Source: Stentor roeselii (taxonomy: Eukaryota; Ciliophora; Heterotrichea; Heterotrichida; Stentoridae). Taken from it: a stretch of 64,000 nucleotides of DNA. The stretch lies in NCBI GenBank assembly GCA_006503475.1, contig RSEH01000150.1:54890-118889 (forward strand). The letters run 5' to 3'. The notes beneath the pieces were generated by a model. It was given only the letters and a program-made list of their open reading frames with translations, had not been told where the DNA came from and searched no databases. Every line of letters begins with the position of its first letter. The stretch's first letter is position 1. The translations under genes were made by a program, and so were the position numbers. Positions 25,680 to 35,295 of this stretch are shown piece after piece.

Positions 25680-28553
25680 ATGAAAAAAATTCCTGTTCTT
25701 CCTTCCCAAGTCTTTTCATCGCAGTACCCAACGCCAAAGATAATCTTTCTCTACGGTTACCCAGGTTGTGGACTAAAGCAACAAGCCGATCGTTTGCACA
25801 CCGAGTTCGGATACGTCCACCTCGACATGAAGACCTTGATGACCCAGGAGATAAAGCGAGGGTCAGAAGACGGTGACGCCATTCAAAAGACTTTAAACGC
25901 AAGAGTGATTCCTTCAGACTCACTTCGCATCAAACTATTAAAAAGAGCTTTTTCTTTGAGCCCTTCACCTTCTTACGTAATCACAGGTTTCTTGAAAAAC
26001 TTGTCAGAAACCCTTGAATTCGAGAAACAAGTCTGCGGAATCAAGGTCATCATCAACTTTTATATTGAGGATTGGAAGGCTTTTAGAGAAAAAAACGAAA
26101 AAAACTTGAAATTAGAGAAAATTGAAAACTTTCGGAATTCTCAACATGAAGTCATTGAATTTTATAAAAGTTTGAATATTGTTAGGAATGTTGATGCTGT
26201 TGGACAGGTTGAGAAAGTCTTTAGGAGGGTTAAAGTTGCTATTCAACCTGAATTGTTTTTGATTATTGGACCACCTTCTGCGGGGAAAAGCACTTTGGCC
26301 AGGAGAATGACGGAGAAGTATAATTTGACTTTTATTGATGTTGAGAAACTTATTTGGGAAAAAAATGTGAATAATCAGCTTCGCAGGATTTCAGATGATG
26401 ACGGGATCACCAAAAAAGTTTTACTTGCCTTAGAACAAAGCAATTCCTTACGATTCCTAATAGAAGGCTTCCCAATGAATCTATACCAGTTAAAAAAGTT
26501 CGAAACCGCCTTCGGTTCCCCTAAGAAGTTATTCAACCTGGCATTATTCAAAGAAGAGCTTCAAAAGCGTTCATCAAACCCAAACATAAGTCTAGACTAC
26601 TTCAACTACGTAAGCAAAGCCGGTTCAATGATAGACCACGCATCGAAAAAAGGTTATTTCTCAAACATAAACGTAAACCTTCCAGTAAACCAAAGTTTCG
26701 AAATGATATCAAAAGAAATAGAGCCAGAAATAATCTTACTTCGAAACGACGTCAACAATCACTTAAGACTCTTCCTGGAAAGCCAAGGATATCAGTACTT
26801 CAACTTGAACTCCGCCATGAAAAGTGTTGTTTCAAGACAAACTGAAAGAGGAAAAGAACTCATTCAACTCACAGAAGCTGGAAAAATAGTCCCTGCACGT
26901 CTTTTGATAAAGATAATGCAAGAGTTTATCTATAGCGGGTCTACCTTCGGGCAGAAGTTTTGCTTAGGAGGAGTTTTTCCAAGTAAACTTAAAGAACTGG
27001 AACTTATCGAAAATCACTGTGTTAGGATTTCAAAAGCTTATCATTATACTGAATATGAAGAAATCCCAATTGCGAGTGACTTGGAACAAGGGTCTATCGA
27101 TACTTTTATTTATAAAAGTGGAAGACTTTTAGCTTTTCATGCTGCAGATAACTACAAAGAAGCCTTTAAACGTGACCTGGACCATCGACTTGATAGAAAA
27201 CAAGGAAAATACATTTTGTTCATCGGTTCAGTCCTCAGCGGAAAATCCACTCAAGCCAAGAAATTTTCAGAAAAAACCGGTTTTAAACTAGTGAACTACG
27301 AAGAACTTCCAGATATCATAAAAGCCAAAAAATCAACTGAAGAAGAACCTTACGAAAAGGTTACTTTCGAAGACATTCTCGAAGAAATCTTCAGTTTCAT
27401 GAGAGACCCTTTAAGTACAATCATTCTCGACGGGCTGCCTCCAGAAAGTCAGGTGTTGCCAGAAGTAGAAGTCTCAGCTGACGATGAAGAAGTAAAGGAC
27501 AGGTCAGCTGAGTACATTCAAGAAGCTCATGGAAAACTGACATCAGTCCTTGGCAGTCCTTATCTCGTTTTCCATCTTTCAACCGATTTAAAAGCCCTGA
27601 AGCCTCGTCTTTTTAAAAGACTTGAACTGACCCCAGAGGACGAGTTAAACGAGGACCAAGTTGAGATCTTAACAAAATCTTTGAAACTCGACCAAGTCCT
27701 TCTCTCCAAGTTCAAATCACTGAACCAGTCCTTTCCAATCACGAGCAGTCGAAGTTTAAAGAAGAAAGTTTTCTATGAAGTCAACACAAACTTATCAGAA
27801 AGTCGAAGTTTCGGGTACATTACAAGCGTCGCTAGTCCCAAACTGATCATCGTCGAAGAAATGATGAAAAAAGTGCCGTCTTTAGTCATCACGAACATCA
27901 GCATGAACAATGATGTCAGACATATTCATGTACCTGACCTTCTCATCGCTGAGTCTCTTGAACAGTCAGATCGAGGAGAACTTGTGAAAAACTTATTGAA
28001 TAGGAAAGTCGCGGTTCCGACTAGTATCATTGTTCCTCTCTTGCAAGAATCACTCAAAACTCTTAGATTTGGAGACCAGGTCGTTATTGTCACTGGACTT
28101 TTTTATCAAAATGACCCAAATGAACAGCCTAGGACTATGGAACTTTTTATGAATATTGAGGAAAAAGTTGCAGAAATCGTTGCTGTTATCTTAGTTGCTC
28201 CTAGAATTAAAAAGGAAATTGTTGAAGTTGATCAAATACCTGTTGTTCATTACCCTCCTCCGAAAAAAGAAGATGATGAACCTCCGAGAAATGAAGAGGA
28301 AGATGGAGAAGAACAGACTGCGAAACCTCCTGAAATTGAATATCCTCCAAGGTCTTCACCGGGAAAACCGGTTAATTTGCCCAAGATTTTTCAACTTTAT
28401 AAGAGAGGAGTTGCTAAGTTCTTGAGTAATCCGAAAGATTTGGAACTTGAAGATGCGATTAAAATGGGTTTTGCTTATGTGGCTGGCAGGAAATATCTCA
28501 GCATGGATGACCAAGAACGGTTCAGCTGCCCTAACATTCAGCTAATAGTTTAG
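25680..28553 (+). CDS. Triple adenylate-kinase-domain protein (AK9-like)
   Basis: 957 residues with three P-loop kinase units. Unit 1 (about 20-190) has a degraded loop GYPGCGLKQQ without the Lys-Ser/Thr pair. Unit 2 (from about 195) has the intact loop GPPSAGKST, and unit 3 (from about 514) has the intact GSVLSGKST. Acidic, proline-rich sequence (about 850-900) precedes the end. Multi-domain adenylate kinases of this plan (AK7, AK9 and axonemal forms) buffer AMP, ADP and ATP, often in cilia. The first unit is probably inactive. The ATG at 25680 has an AT-rich TTTATA context. The stop is TAG, 10 nt before the stop of the facing malectin gene. Confidence 0.82.
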   Translation: MKKIPVLPSQVFSSQYPTPKIIFLYGYPGCGLKQQADRLHTEFGYVHLDMKTLMTQEIKRGSEDGDAIQKTLNARVIPSDSLRIKLLKRAFSLSPSPSYVITGFLKNLSETLEFEKQVCGIKVIINFYIEDWKAFREKNEKNLKLEKIENFRNSQHEVIEFYKSLNIVRNVDAVGQVEKVFRRVKVAIQPELFLIIGPPSAGKSTLARRMTEKYNLTFIDVEKLIWEKNVNNQLRRISDDDGITKKVLLALEQSNSLRFLIEGFPMNLYQLKKFETAFGSPKKLFNLALFKEELQKRSSNPNISLDYFNYVSKAGSMIDHASKKGYFSNINVNLPVNQSFEMISKEIEPEIILLRNDVNNHLRLFLESQGYQYFNLNSAMKSVVSRQTERGKELIQLTEAGKIVPARLLIKIMQEFIYSGSTFGQKFCLGGVFPSKLKELELIENHCVRISKAYHYTEYEEIPIASDLEQGSIDTFIYKSGRLLAFHAADNYKEAFKRDLDHRLDRKQGKYILFIGSVLSGKSTQAKKFSEKTGFKLVNYEELPDIIKAKKSTEEEPYEKVTFEDILEEIFSFMRDPLSTIILDGLPPESQVLPEVEVSADDEEVKDRSAEYIQEAHGKLTSVLGSPYLVFHLSTDLKALKPRLFKRLELTPEDELNEDQVEILTKSLKLDQVLLSKFKSLNQSFPITSSRSLKKKVFYEVNTNLSESRSFGYITSVASPKLIIVEEMMKKVPSLVITNISMNNDVRHIHVPDLLIAESLEQSDRGELVKNLLNRKVAVPTSIIVPLLQESLKTLRFGDQVVIVTGLFYQNDPNEQPRTMELFMNIEEKVAEIVAVILVAPRIKKEIVEVDQIPVVHYPPPKKEDDEPPRNEEEDGEEQTAKPPEIEYPPRSSPGKPVNLPKIFQLYKRGVAKFLSNPKDLELEDAIKMGFAYVAGRKYLSMDDQERFSCPNIQLIV

Positions 28554-28562
28554 TGAATCTAA

Positions 28563-29441
28563 CTAGTTCTTTTTTTTCTCTCTTCCTTTAGGCTTGGGCT
28601 CTTCAATCTGAACACTAGCAGGCTTTCCAGTGGGTAAACACGCAGCAACACTCAAGACAAGAACCAAAGCAATAAGTACCAAAGCAGGAACAGTCCCCAG
28701 CAATCCCAAAAGTGAATGATTTTCCTCTAAAACAATAGTCCTAGCAGCAGGGTCTTCAAAGTCCTCAAAATCATCTTCATTTTCATGAACCTTTACCTGT
28801 TTCTTCGTATCATACCTTCTAAGCTCCTCCTCACTCGCCTTTCTCATCCCATCTAAACTTTTCTTCTGTTGAGAAAAATTAGTATCCTCAATTTTCCCCT
28901 TCACCAAAGCAATCGCATTAATTTTCGGGTTATCAAAATCAGTCTTCACAAAAGTCACTTTCAACTTTCCATTCTTTACAGCATTTTTCGCTTCTTCTCC
29001 ATTGACAAAGATTTTTCCATTCTCGAATGAAAACTCGATGAACTCATCATAAGCTGCAAAAATTCCTACTTTTGAAAAGATGTCTAAAAACTCGACGACT
29101 CTCAAGTCTCCGAGGTTTATGTGGAACATTTTCTGTTGTTCGCTGTTGAACCAGACCTCTGAGAATTTCAAGATCAGGACGTAGGAACCTGACTCTGAGA
29201 CTGGAATTGTGTAGGACAGGTCTGATGTCGCGTAACGCTCGGTCTGGTATAGGTCTTGAGTGGTGGTTAAGCGGATTGGAGATGATTTTCCGTGCTCGCT
29301 TGTGATTCCTGTCGAGTAGCCTGTGTCGGATTGGTAAAGAACACCGTCGGGTGAACGGTAGTCTGGACCACCACAGTTTACTGCGAATTTTACTTTAGAG
29401 GGGTCGAGAGACAACACGACTGGAATCAGCAAAAAGAACAT
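28563..29441 (-). CDS. Malectin-like single-pass membrane protein
   Basis: 292 residues from the ATG at 29441. The frame is open further upstream, but this ATG is followed directly by a signal peptide (MFFLLIPVVLS) and preceded by AAATAAAA, so I choose it. The malectin core spans about 15-165, with the VNCGGPDYRSPDGV strand and YQSDTGYS. One C-terminal helix lies near 250-272 with a short basic tail. Malectin binds glucosylated N-glycans in the endoplasmic reticulum lumen and helps retain misfolded glycoproteins. The carbohydrate-contact residues were not checked individually. The stop is TAG. Confidence 0.85.
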   Translation of the reverse strand: MFFLLIPVVLSLDPSKVKFAVNCGGPDYRSPDGVLYQSDTGYSTGITSEHGKSSPIRLTTTQDLYQTERYATSDLSYTIPVSESGSYVLILKFSEVWFNSEQQKMFHINLGDLRVVEFLDIFSKVGIFAAYDEFIEFSFENGKIFVNGEEAKNAVKNGKLKVTFVKTDFDNPKINAIALVKGKIEDTNFSQQKKSLDGMRKASEEELRRYDTKKQVKVHENEDDFEDFEDPAARTIVLEENHSLLGLLGTVPALVLIALVLVLSVAACLPTGKPASVQIEEPKPKGREKKKN

Positions 29442-29599
29442 TTTTATTTGGAGTGGAAATTTTAAGTTTGGAGGAGTTGAATGGAGGTTTTTAGGTTTTT
29501 TTTTTTGGCTAAAACCAACCAAAACCCGAAATTCTTCCATCTATTATTCATACTCCAACCTCCCAACCCAATCTCAACTGTACTCATCTATGCAAATAA

Positions 29600-30352
29600 A
29601 TGGAAAAGTTCTTAGAAACTCAGTCCCAGCTTCTCTCAGAAGGCAAATACTACGAATTCGAGCAGAACATCGAGAACCGTGCTCGTCGACACCTGGCGAA
29701 AAAAGAGTTTTCTGAATGTCAGTACCTTTGCCTGACAGGTCTCAGCGAGCTGCTGAAAAAAGGCCAATCCTCAATTCTCGGCGAGCTTCAAGACCTGCTG
29801 GTGAAGTCAAGCCAAGTTACTTCTCCGAACTTCCAGCTTCTTGAAGGAGTTTTTAGTCTTCTCGCACCTTCAGAAGGAGTGAATCTGCTGAAAAAGATTT
29901 TAAAGCCTACCCAAGACCCTCGGATTTCAGAACTCTTGGCAAGGGCGATGGAAGAAAATGAAGATATAGGAAGAGCTTTTATTTATTGGGTTGGATCTGA
30001 CAGTTACAAAGACATGCTAAGAACTCTTCAGATACTAATCGACAGAGGCTTTCCTGGGGAGACTGACTTATTCGTCGCTAGGGCTGTTTTGATGCTGCTT
30101 TCTTATAAAAAGTCAGGAGTCGCTAAACACTTAATTGGAGAGTTCAAGTACCTCGAGTCTCCTATCATCAACTTCTCCAAGTTCTTGATACAGGCACTTG
30201 AAGCCGCCGAAAAAGGACTTGTCAATGTCTTGAAGGAAAAATATGTGAAAAGTATAGAAAGAGATCATAGAATGGTCAAGTATTTAGCGCAAGTTGAAAA
30301 AGTTTATTTTGGAAGTGAACCTACGGTTGGTTTGTTTGGATTTTTAGGTTAA
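29600..30352 (+). CDS. GET4: GET4, tail-anchored protein insertion factor
   Basis: 250 residues, all alpha-helical. The N-terminal LLSEGKYYEFEQ helix, the LFVARAVLMLLSY segment near 155 and the C-terminal KEKYVKSIERDHRMVKYLAQVEKVYFG region match GET4 (TRC35) in order and spacing. GET4 with GET5/UBL4A hands tail-anchored proteins from SGT2 to GET3 for delivery to the ER. The length is somewhat shorter than animal GET4. It has an AAATAA ATG context and ends with TAA. Confidence 0.85.
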   Translation: MEKFLETQSQLLSEGKYYEFEQNIENRARRHLAKKEFSECQYLCLTGLSELLKKGQSSILGELQDLLVKSSQVTSPNFQLLEGVFSLLAPSEGVNLLKKILKPTQDPRISELLARAMEENEDIGRAFIYWVGSDSYKDMLRTLQILIDRGFPGETDLFVARAVLMLLSYKKSGVAKHLIGEFKYLESPIINFSKFLIQALEAAEKGLVNVLKEKYVKSIERDHRMVKYLAQVEKVYFGSEPTVGLFGFLG

Positions 30353-30444
30353 TTTGTTTTTGCCGATGATGAGTAGATTATAAGTAGATTTTGGGAATTA
30401 GTTGAAAATTAGGTTTTGAGTCTTATATTAAGTTTATTAAAATT

Positions 30445-31266
30445 ATGGGAAGTATCTTCAAGACCCTCCTAAAAGCCTTAGAATACCTTCCACCACTGCT
30501 ACTATTTTTCTTCATCCTTCTAAACTTCTACTTTTTCTCAATCACTGCCAGTCCTCTACCGATTTCAATAGCGACTTACACATCAACACTAATAGTCCTA
30601 ATCTCATTTTTTCAATGTTTAAGAACCCATCCAGGAAAAGTGCCATCTTACTTCGATTTCATCGAAGACTCCTACAAAAAGCACGTATTTCATTCAGACT
30701 ACAAGACAGACCTTCGAGGATCATTAGTTACTTTCTGTGAAAAATGCTTAAAAGGAAGACCAGCAAGAGCACATCACTGTTCTTTCTGCGGAGAATGCAT
30801 TTTAAAGCGTGATCATCACTGCATGTGGATTAAAAATTGTGTTGGTCTTAACAATCACAAGCATTTTATTCATCTTCTTGCATATGGAGCACTTTCAACT
30901 TGCATGATCAGCTGTGTGTTAGGAAAGGAATTGTTAGAAATATATGAAAATGCTGGTTTTTTTAACTTTTTTGGGTTTTTTTTGAATTTTACGACTTGTG
31001 TTTGCTTGACTTTCATGACTAATTATCATGTTTGGCTGATTCTTACTAATAGGACTATGTTTGATATGCGCTGGGCAATTAAGAACAGCCCTTTTGATAT
31101 ATCGATGGAGTCTAACTTGAAGTGCCAGCTTGGTGAGGGGATTTTTTGGTACTTTTTACCGATATCTCGATCATTATCAGCGATTTTCTGGCCGATGAGG
31201 CTGATAACGACATCTGGGCAAGAAGAAATCATTTCAAACAAGGTATTAATCCCAAACAAAGACTAG
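30445..31266 (+). CDS. DHHC palmitoyltransferase
   Basis: 273 residues. Two N-terminal helices (about 12-55), the Cys-rich domain with C-x2-C...HC-x2-C...DHHC near 100-130 (RDHHCMWIKNCVG), and two further helices (about 145-195) match the DHHC family. The Cys of DHHC takes the acyl chain and passes it to target cysteines in Golgi, ER or plasma membranes. A TTxE-like motif is present as TNR near 200, weakly. The window also encodes several proteins with N-terminal MGC or MGSxxCC that could be substrates. The stop is TAG. Confidence 0.9.
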   Translation: MGSIFKTLLKALEYLPPLLLFFFILLNFYFFSITASPLPISIATYTSTLIVLISFFQCLRTHPGKVPSYFDFIEDSYKKHVFHSDYKTDLRGSLVTFCEKCLKGRPARAHHCSFCGECILKRDHHCMWIKNCVGLNNHKHFIHLLAYGALSTCMISCVLGKELLEIYENAGFFNFFGFFLNFTTCVCLTFMTNYHVWLILTNRTMFDMRWAIKNSPFDISMESNLKCQLGEGIFWYFLPISRSLSAIFWPMRLITTSGQEEIISNKVLIPNKD

Positions 31267-31285
31267 AACTAATAAGTTATTAATC

Positions 31286-32683
31286 ATGCATAAAAGTGGA
31301 GTGGAACCTCTAGTCCTAAACTGGAACCGTCTTGCAATGGATCATCTCCGCGAAGACCAGTTTTCCGAATGCCTTCGTCTTCTTCAAAAAGCAGAAGAGT
31401 TATTAAAGTACCCAGACGGTACTGACCTAAGCAAGTTACAAGCAATAACATACAACAACCTCGGCTGTTACTACCGAAAAAGTCACAAGTTCCCAACAGC
31501 TCTAAAGTACCTGACCCGAGCTCTGGACATAGAAGTGATTTCAGTTTTCGACAAAACGAACATCGCAGGGACCCATTTAAACATCTGTTCAGTTTACTCT
31601 TCAATGAACCTTCACGAGAAAGCCCTGAGTCACGGTATCCTTGCAGTGAAATTCTTAAAAGAAGCGAACGAATACGAAAAAAACACATCGACTCTAGTAT
31701 CCTTGGTGATCGCTCTTCACAACACAGGTTATGAATACGAAATGCTGAATGAAAAAGACAACGCGCTTCAAACTTACAAGTGCGGCATGGACCTGGCTTC
31801 GAAACATCTCGGGCAAGACCATCAAATCACTTCAGCCCTGTTCAAGTCCTACTCAGGCCTTTTATCGAGTTTTAACTACAAAGCCACAAAAACTAAAGTC
31901 TTGATAAAAAAAAGAAAAAGTCAGGGACTTCCTAATATCAAGTCTTTAAGTGTAAGGAATAAAAGTGTCGGGTCGAAAAATAAACTGATTCAATCAAGTT
32001 ATGAGAAAAATGGACATCGAGCTGGGTCAAATAAAGTTTTCGCTGAAAATATCGACCGTAAAAACCTTCCAGCTATTGAAAAACCTAGAACTGTTGCGAA
32101 AAGACCGAAAAGGATTATAAAAGATGAAAAAGTTGTAGGACTTGAGGAAAAAATCGCTGAACTTCAGAACCAGATTTCAGTTTTTCAACAAAAATATAAA
32201 AATTTAGAAGCTCAGGTGACTAGAAAGCTGAACAAACAACAAGCGGCAGTTATTATTCAAAGGTTCTGGAGAAATCACATAAAACGTCAACAAATCAGCG
32301 CGTCGAGTAAGGCAAGAATAGCTATAAAAGAACTGGAAATGTTAAAAAAACATATAACGAAAGAGAATAAAAAAAATGTGGTCACCAGGTCGAAAGATAA
32401 CTTTGAAAACCACCTGAAGTCTCTTGGAAACTACAGAAATTACAAACCTATCAAAATACCTCTCGATCCTATTCGTGAGTCAAAACTTGAAACCAAAGAA
32501 ATGAAAGCAGTTCTTATTCAAAGCGTCGTCAGACAGTTCCTTGCAAGGAAAAAGTTCTTGATAATGAAAAGAGCTGCTGTTAGAATACAGAGAAATTTCA
32601 GAGCTTTTCAATGTAAAAAGTTGTTCAATGGCATTCGACAGGCCATTGTTTGTATTCAGAGGTTTTGGAGGAGTAAGAGATAA
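31286..32683 (+). CDS. TPR and IQ-motif protein
   Basis: 465 residues. TPR-like helices occupy about 10-200 (for example YNNLGCYYRKSHKFPTALKYL near 52-72). A basic linker follows, then a short coiled coil (about 290-315). Four IQ-like motifs lie at about 320-335 and 408-465 (AAVIIQRFWR, AVLIQSVVRQFLARK, AAVRIQRNFRAF, AIVCIQRFWR). IQ motifs bind calmodulin or related light chains, so calcium-linked regulation of a scaffold is likely. The gap to the previous gene is only about 20 nt. The stop is TAA. Confidence 0.8.
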   Translation: MHKSGVEPLVLNWNRLAMDHLREDQFSECLRLLQKAEELLKYPDGTDLSKLQAITYNNLGCYYRKSHKFPTALKYLTRALDIEVISVFDKTNIAGTHLNICSVYSSMNLHEKALSHGILAVKFLKEANEYEKNTSTLVSLVIALHNTGYEYEMLNEKDNALQTYKCGMDLASKHLGQDHQITSALFKSYSGLLSSFNYKATKTKVLIKKRKSQGLPNIKSLSVRNKSVGSKNKLIQSSYEKNGHRAGSNKVFAENIDRKNLPAIEKPRTVAKRPKRIIKDEKVVGLEEKIAELQNQISVFQQKYKNLEAQVTRKLNKQQAAVIIQRFWRNHIKRQQISASSKARIAIKELEMLKKHITKENKKNVVTRSKDNFENHLKSLGNYRNYKPIKIPLDPIRESKLETKEMKAVLIQSVVRQFLARKKFLIMKRAAVRIQRNFRAFQCKKLFNGIRQAIVCIQRFWRSKR

Positions 32684-32697
32684 TTATTTAATAATAA

Positions 32698-33201
32698 ATG
32701 AAAGTTAATGTTTTACCGAAACGAAAGTTTTCTTCTAACAGCATGTCTTCAGATAGCTCGATGAGTGAATCGAGTTCGAGCAGTCTTGTCACTGAAGAAG
32801 ATACTTCTGGAAACCCGCTTCCAGTGGAAATTATTGAAATTCGCAAAAGAAATAAAAGACTTGAAAAAAATCTTACAAATGGGATTAAAAATTTGAAATT
32901 AAGCGAAATTACTCAGAATTCTGAAGAGACTTTAAAGGTTTTAGAAACTAAACCTGAAGATTTTATTAGTCTTTCTATTAATTCTAATAGAATTCAAGAT
33001 TCGAATAGTTTTAAGGAGATGATTTCAAGAATAGTTAAACTGCAGAATGAACTTCAAATAGCGAAAAGTCAGCTGAAGTCAACCGAACAAAATATTTACA
33101 ATGAAGAGTCTCAAAATATTTCACTAAAACAAACTCTGAGGCAAATAGAAACATTCAACCCTGAGTTAAGGCCAAGTTGTTGCGGTTGCCAGATATTTTA
33201 G
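32698..33201 (+). CDS. Coiled-coil protein with a cysteine-rich CaaX-like end
   Basis: 167 residues. A Ser-rich N-terminus (about 12-35), then heptad-type helices (about 45-155) suggesting a coiled coil. It ends CCGCQIF: the last four residues fit a CaaX box with Phe (geranylgeranyl type) and the preceding cysteines could be palmitoylated. Membrane attachment is therefore inferred; no family is recognised. It is separated from the IQ gene by 14 nt and from the next gene by 21 nt. The stop is TAG. Confidence 0.6.
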   Translation: MKVNVLPKRKFSSNSMSSDSSMSESSSSSLVTEEDTSGNPLPVEIIEIRKRNKRLEKNLTNGIKNLKLSEITQNSEETLKVLETKPEDFISLSINSNRIQDSNSFKEMISRIVKLQNELQIAKSQLKSTEQNIYNEESQNISLKQTLRQIETFNPELRPSCCGCQIF

Positions 33202-33222
33202 CCATTTTCAGTATATAATAAA

Positions 33223-33783
33223 ATGATGTGTTGTATGCCGTCAGGCATTCCAGAAAATGCCTCTAATCAGCTTACCCGATTGTGTTTTATGTTGAAGGTA
33301 TTTGCAGTGGTTCAATTAGGACTTGGCATTCTCAGCATGTTTGTAGACATTTTTTCCGGTCTGATGATGATGATCGGAGCACTAATTCTATACGTGATAA
33401 CCTGCGCACGAAACTGGTGCACCCCAGTATTTTACATCGTGATCACCATGACAGACGCGATGAAAAGCGTGATGTTAGTCGGCAACTACTTTGCAAATAA
33501 CAGTCGAATCGAAACTCAATACGGTGTACTTTTATTTTTCACAATGATAAAATTTCCATTTTACACTTTAACGATTTACTACTCGTTTTTGGCCTACCGA
33601 GAGTTAAAAGCCTTGTTTCTCGGAGTGATGTACTCAGGGATCTCAGAATTCGCACAAATCGCGAATCCAGGAGTAATTCGAGGCGGTTCAAACGCGAGTA
33701 GTTCAAACCCGAGCAGTTCCAACAACCAAGTCAGAAACCCTTCATACCAGCCTTTTTCAGGCCAAGGTTATCAACTGAATTAA
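33223..33783 (+). CDS. Four-helix membrane protein of unknown family
   Basis: 186 residues. It starts MMCCM and has four hydrophobic helices at about 24-45, 47-62, 66-88 and 103-122, followed by a Ser/Asn-rich cytosolic tail of about 45 residues. The YRELKALF motif after the last helix is seen in small tetraspan proteins of protists and plants, but I cannot name the family. It is likely an endomembrane or plasma membrane protein. The stop is TAA. Confidence 0.6.
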   Translation: MMCCMPSGIPENASNQLTRLCFMLKVFAVVQLGLGILSMFVDIFSGLMMMIGALILYVITCARNWCTPVFYIVITMTDAMKSVMLVGNYFANNSRIETQYGVLLFFTMIKFPFYTLTIYYSFLAYRELKALFLGVMYSGISEFAQIANPGVIRGGSNASSSNPSSSNNQVRNPSYQPFSGQGYQLN

Positions 33784-33799
33784 ATATATTAGGTTTAAA

Positions 33800-34876
33800 T
33801 TAACTCTCAAGTTCTTCTTTAATAATCTCAAGTCCTGAAATCTCCTTATTTTTATTTTCTTTTCTAGAAATCATCTGAAATTCATTCATAAGTCTTACAT
33901 TTTCTTGTTGTAATTTAAAATTTTCCTTTGAAAGGTTTTCTAAGACTTCCGAAGAAGAAGAGATTGACTCATTTAAACTTTTAAAAAGAGTTTTCAGTTC
34001 TTTTATAATGTGAGAACTTTCATATTCAATCTTCGGCATCGGCTGCTGCGTGAGGACTGTTTTATTTTTATTGATTTTCGTGAAGTCGATCTTAGGAACA
34101 ATTGAACTTTGTTTAGAAACTGTGGCAGTTCTGTTCATTTCAGAGATTTCAATCTCAGAGCTTTCTTCACTTTCTTCACTTTCTTCTAACACCTCCTGAG
34201 AATTCGTGAATTGGATTCTCTCTGATCCTGGTTTTCGATTTATTGGATTTTTCAACAAAATCTGCACTTTTGAATGAGCCATCGAGATCTTTTTAAAGAA
34301 ATCTGAAAGAATCTCTTTAAATTCCCCGGCAACGAAGCAGGTCCGTGCAAGTTCTTGAATTTTTTCTTTAAGATATTCAACATTTTCATGAATTTCTAGA
34401 AGTTCGTCTTTAGGAGGAACGACTTGCAAGAATTTTGTTTGGACTCCATTGACAAGATTTTCTGAAAGTTTTTTGTTGTAGTCTGAAAGTTCTTCGATCA
34501 CTTTTGATTTATTTTCAAGGGAAAAAGTGTATTCGTTTAGCTTTTCCGTGTATTCTGAAGTAATTTCATTTAACTTCTGAGAGACGTCATTGTATATCTG
34601 CTCGGAAAGAAGGGATTTTCCTTGAGAAACTTTTAACTCGCTGTAGGAATCTTTCAAGGATTGGCTTAGGGATACTGTTTCTTGGAAAAGGGACTCGAAT
34701 TGTTTGGAGGACTTTTCACTTGTGGAACATGTTGACTGCTCTGGTTTCATTGATTGTAAGTAGGTCAGGATTAGGTGTTGGTGGATCTCGATTGTGTTTT
34801 CGAGGTCGCTTATTCGAGCTGTTTGAGATTCGATTTTGGAACTGTAGAGTTTGTAGTTTAGTCTTGAAGGAAACAT
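33800..34876 (-). CDS. Coiled-coil protein
   Basis: 358 residues from the ATG at 34876, which is the first true ATG; the frame upstream is open but starts with TTG. Almost entirely helical with heptads (about 10-160 and 310-345), and an acidic Ser/Glu run near 235-250. No known domain. A cytoskeletal or basal-body structural role is plausible but not shown. The context before the ATG is ATCAAAA. The stop is TAA, 17 nt from the end of the facing gene. Confidence 0.6.
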   Translation of the reverse strand: MFPSRLNYKLYSSKIESQTARISDLENTIEIHQHLILTYLQSMKPEQSTCSTSEKSSKQFESLFQETVSLSQSLKDSYSELKVSQGKSLLSEQIYNDVSQKLNEITSEYTEKLNEYTFSLENKSKVIEELSDYNKKLSENLVNGVQTKFLQVVPPKDELLEIHENVEYLKEKIQELARTCFVAGEFKEILSDFFKKISMAHSKVQILLKNPINRKPGSERIQFTNSQEVLEESEESEESSEIEISEMNRTATVSKQSSIVPKIDFTKINKNKTVLTQQPMPKIEYESSHIIKELKTLFKSLNESISSSSEVLENLSKENFKLQQENVRLMNEFQMISRKENKNKEISGLEIIKEELES

Positions 34877-34959
34877 TTTTGATATTAGATGGTTAGAGAG
34901 AATCAATTTTACCTGTGGGTGAAAATTTAATTTTTTGGAATTACAGGAATTTTTAGATG

Positions 34960-35275
34960 CTGGATTATTTTTGAAGGTTTTTAGTTATTTTAATGAATTT
35001 TTAGGTGAGGATGGTTTAAATAGGCTGGATTATTTTTGAATTATTTTTGGATTTTTTTAGTTATTTTAATGGGTTTATAGGGAGGGAGGTTTAAACAGGT
35101 TGGATTATTTTTGGTTTTTTTTTAAGTTATTTTAATTAATTTATAGGTGAAGGAGGTTTAAACAGGATTATTTTTGAATTATTTTGAATTTTTTGAGTTA
35201 TGTAATGAAAATATCGTTTAACAGACTGGATTATTTTTTAATTATTTTTGAATTTTTTGAGTTATGTTAAAGTTA
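34960..35275. repeat. Degenerate minisatellite upstream of the coiled-coil gene
   Basis: Five diverged copies of a unit of about 62-75 nt, each beginning near TGGATTATTTTT (about 34961, 35026, 35101, 35164 and 35227), continuing with GTTATTTTAATG and ending GGAGGTTTAAACAGG. It is noncoding, G/T-rich on the plus strand, and sits in the shared upstream/downstream gap between two minus-strand genes. Unit lengths vary, so it is old or evolving by slippage. Confidence 0.75.
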
Positions 35276-35295
35276 GATGGTGTTTAGATAAGATT

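Noticed and set aside
32305-32325. In-frame GTAAGGCAAGAATAG in the IQ gene as a 15-nt intron
   Set aside because: It has no A at position 10, contains no in-frame stop and reads through as normal coding sequence; not decidable without RNA.
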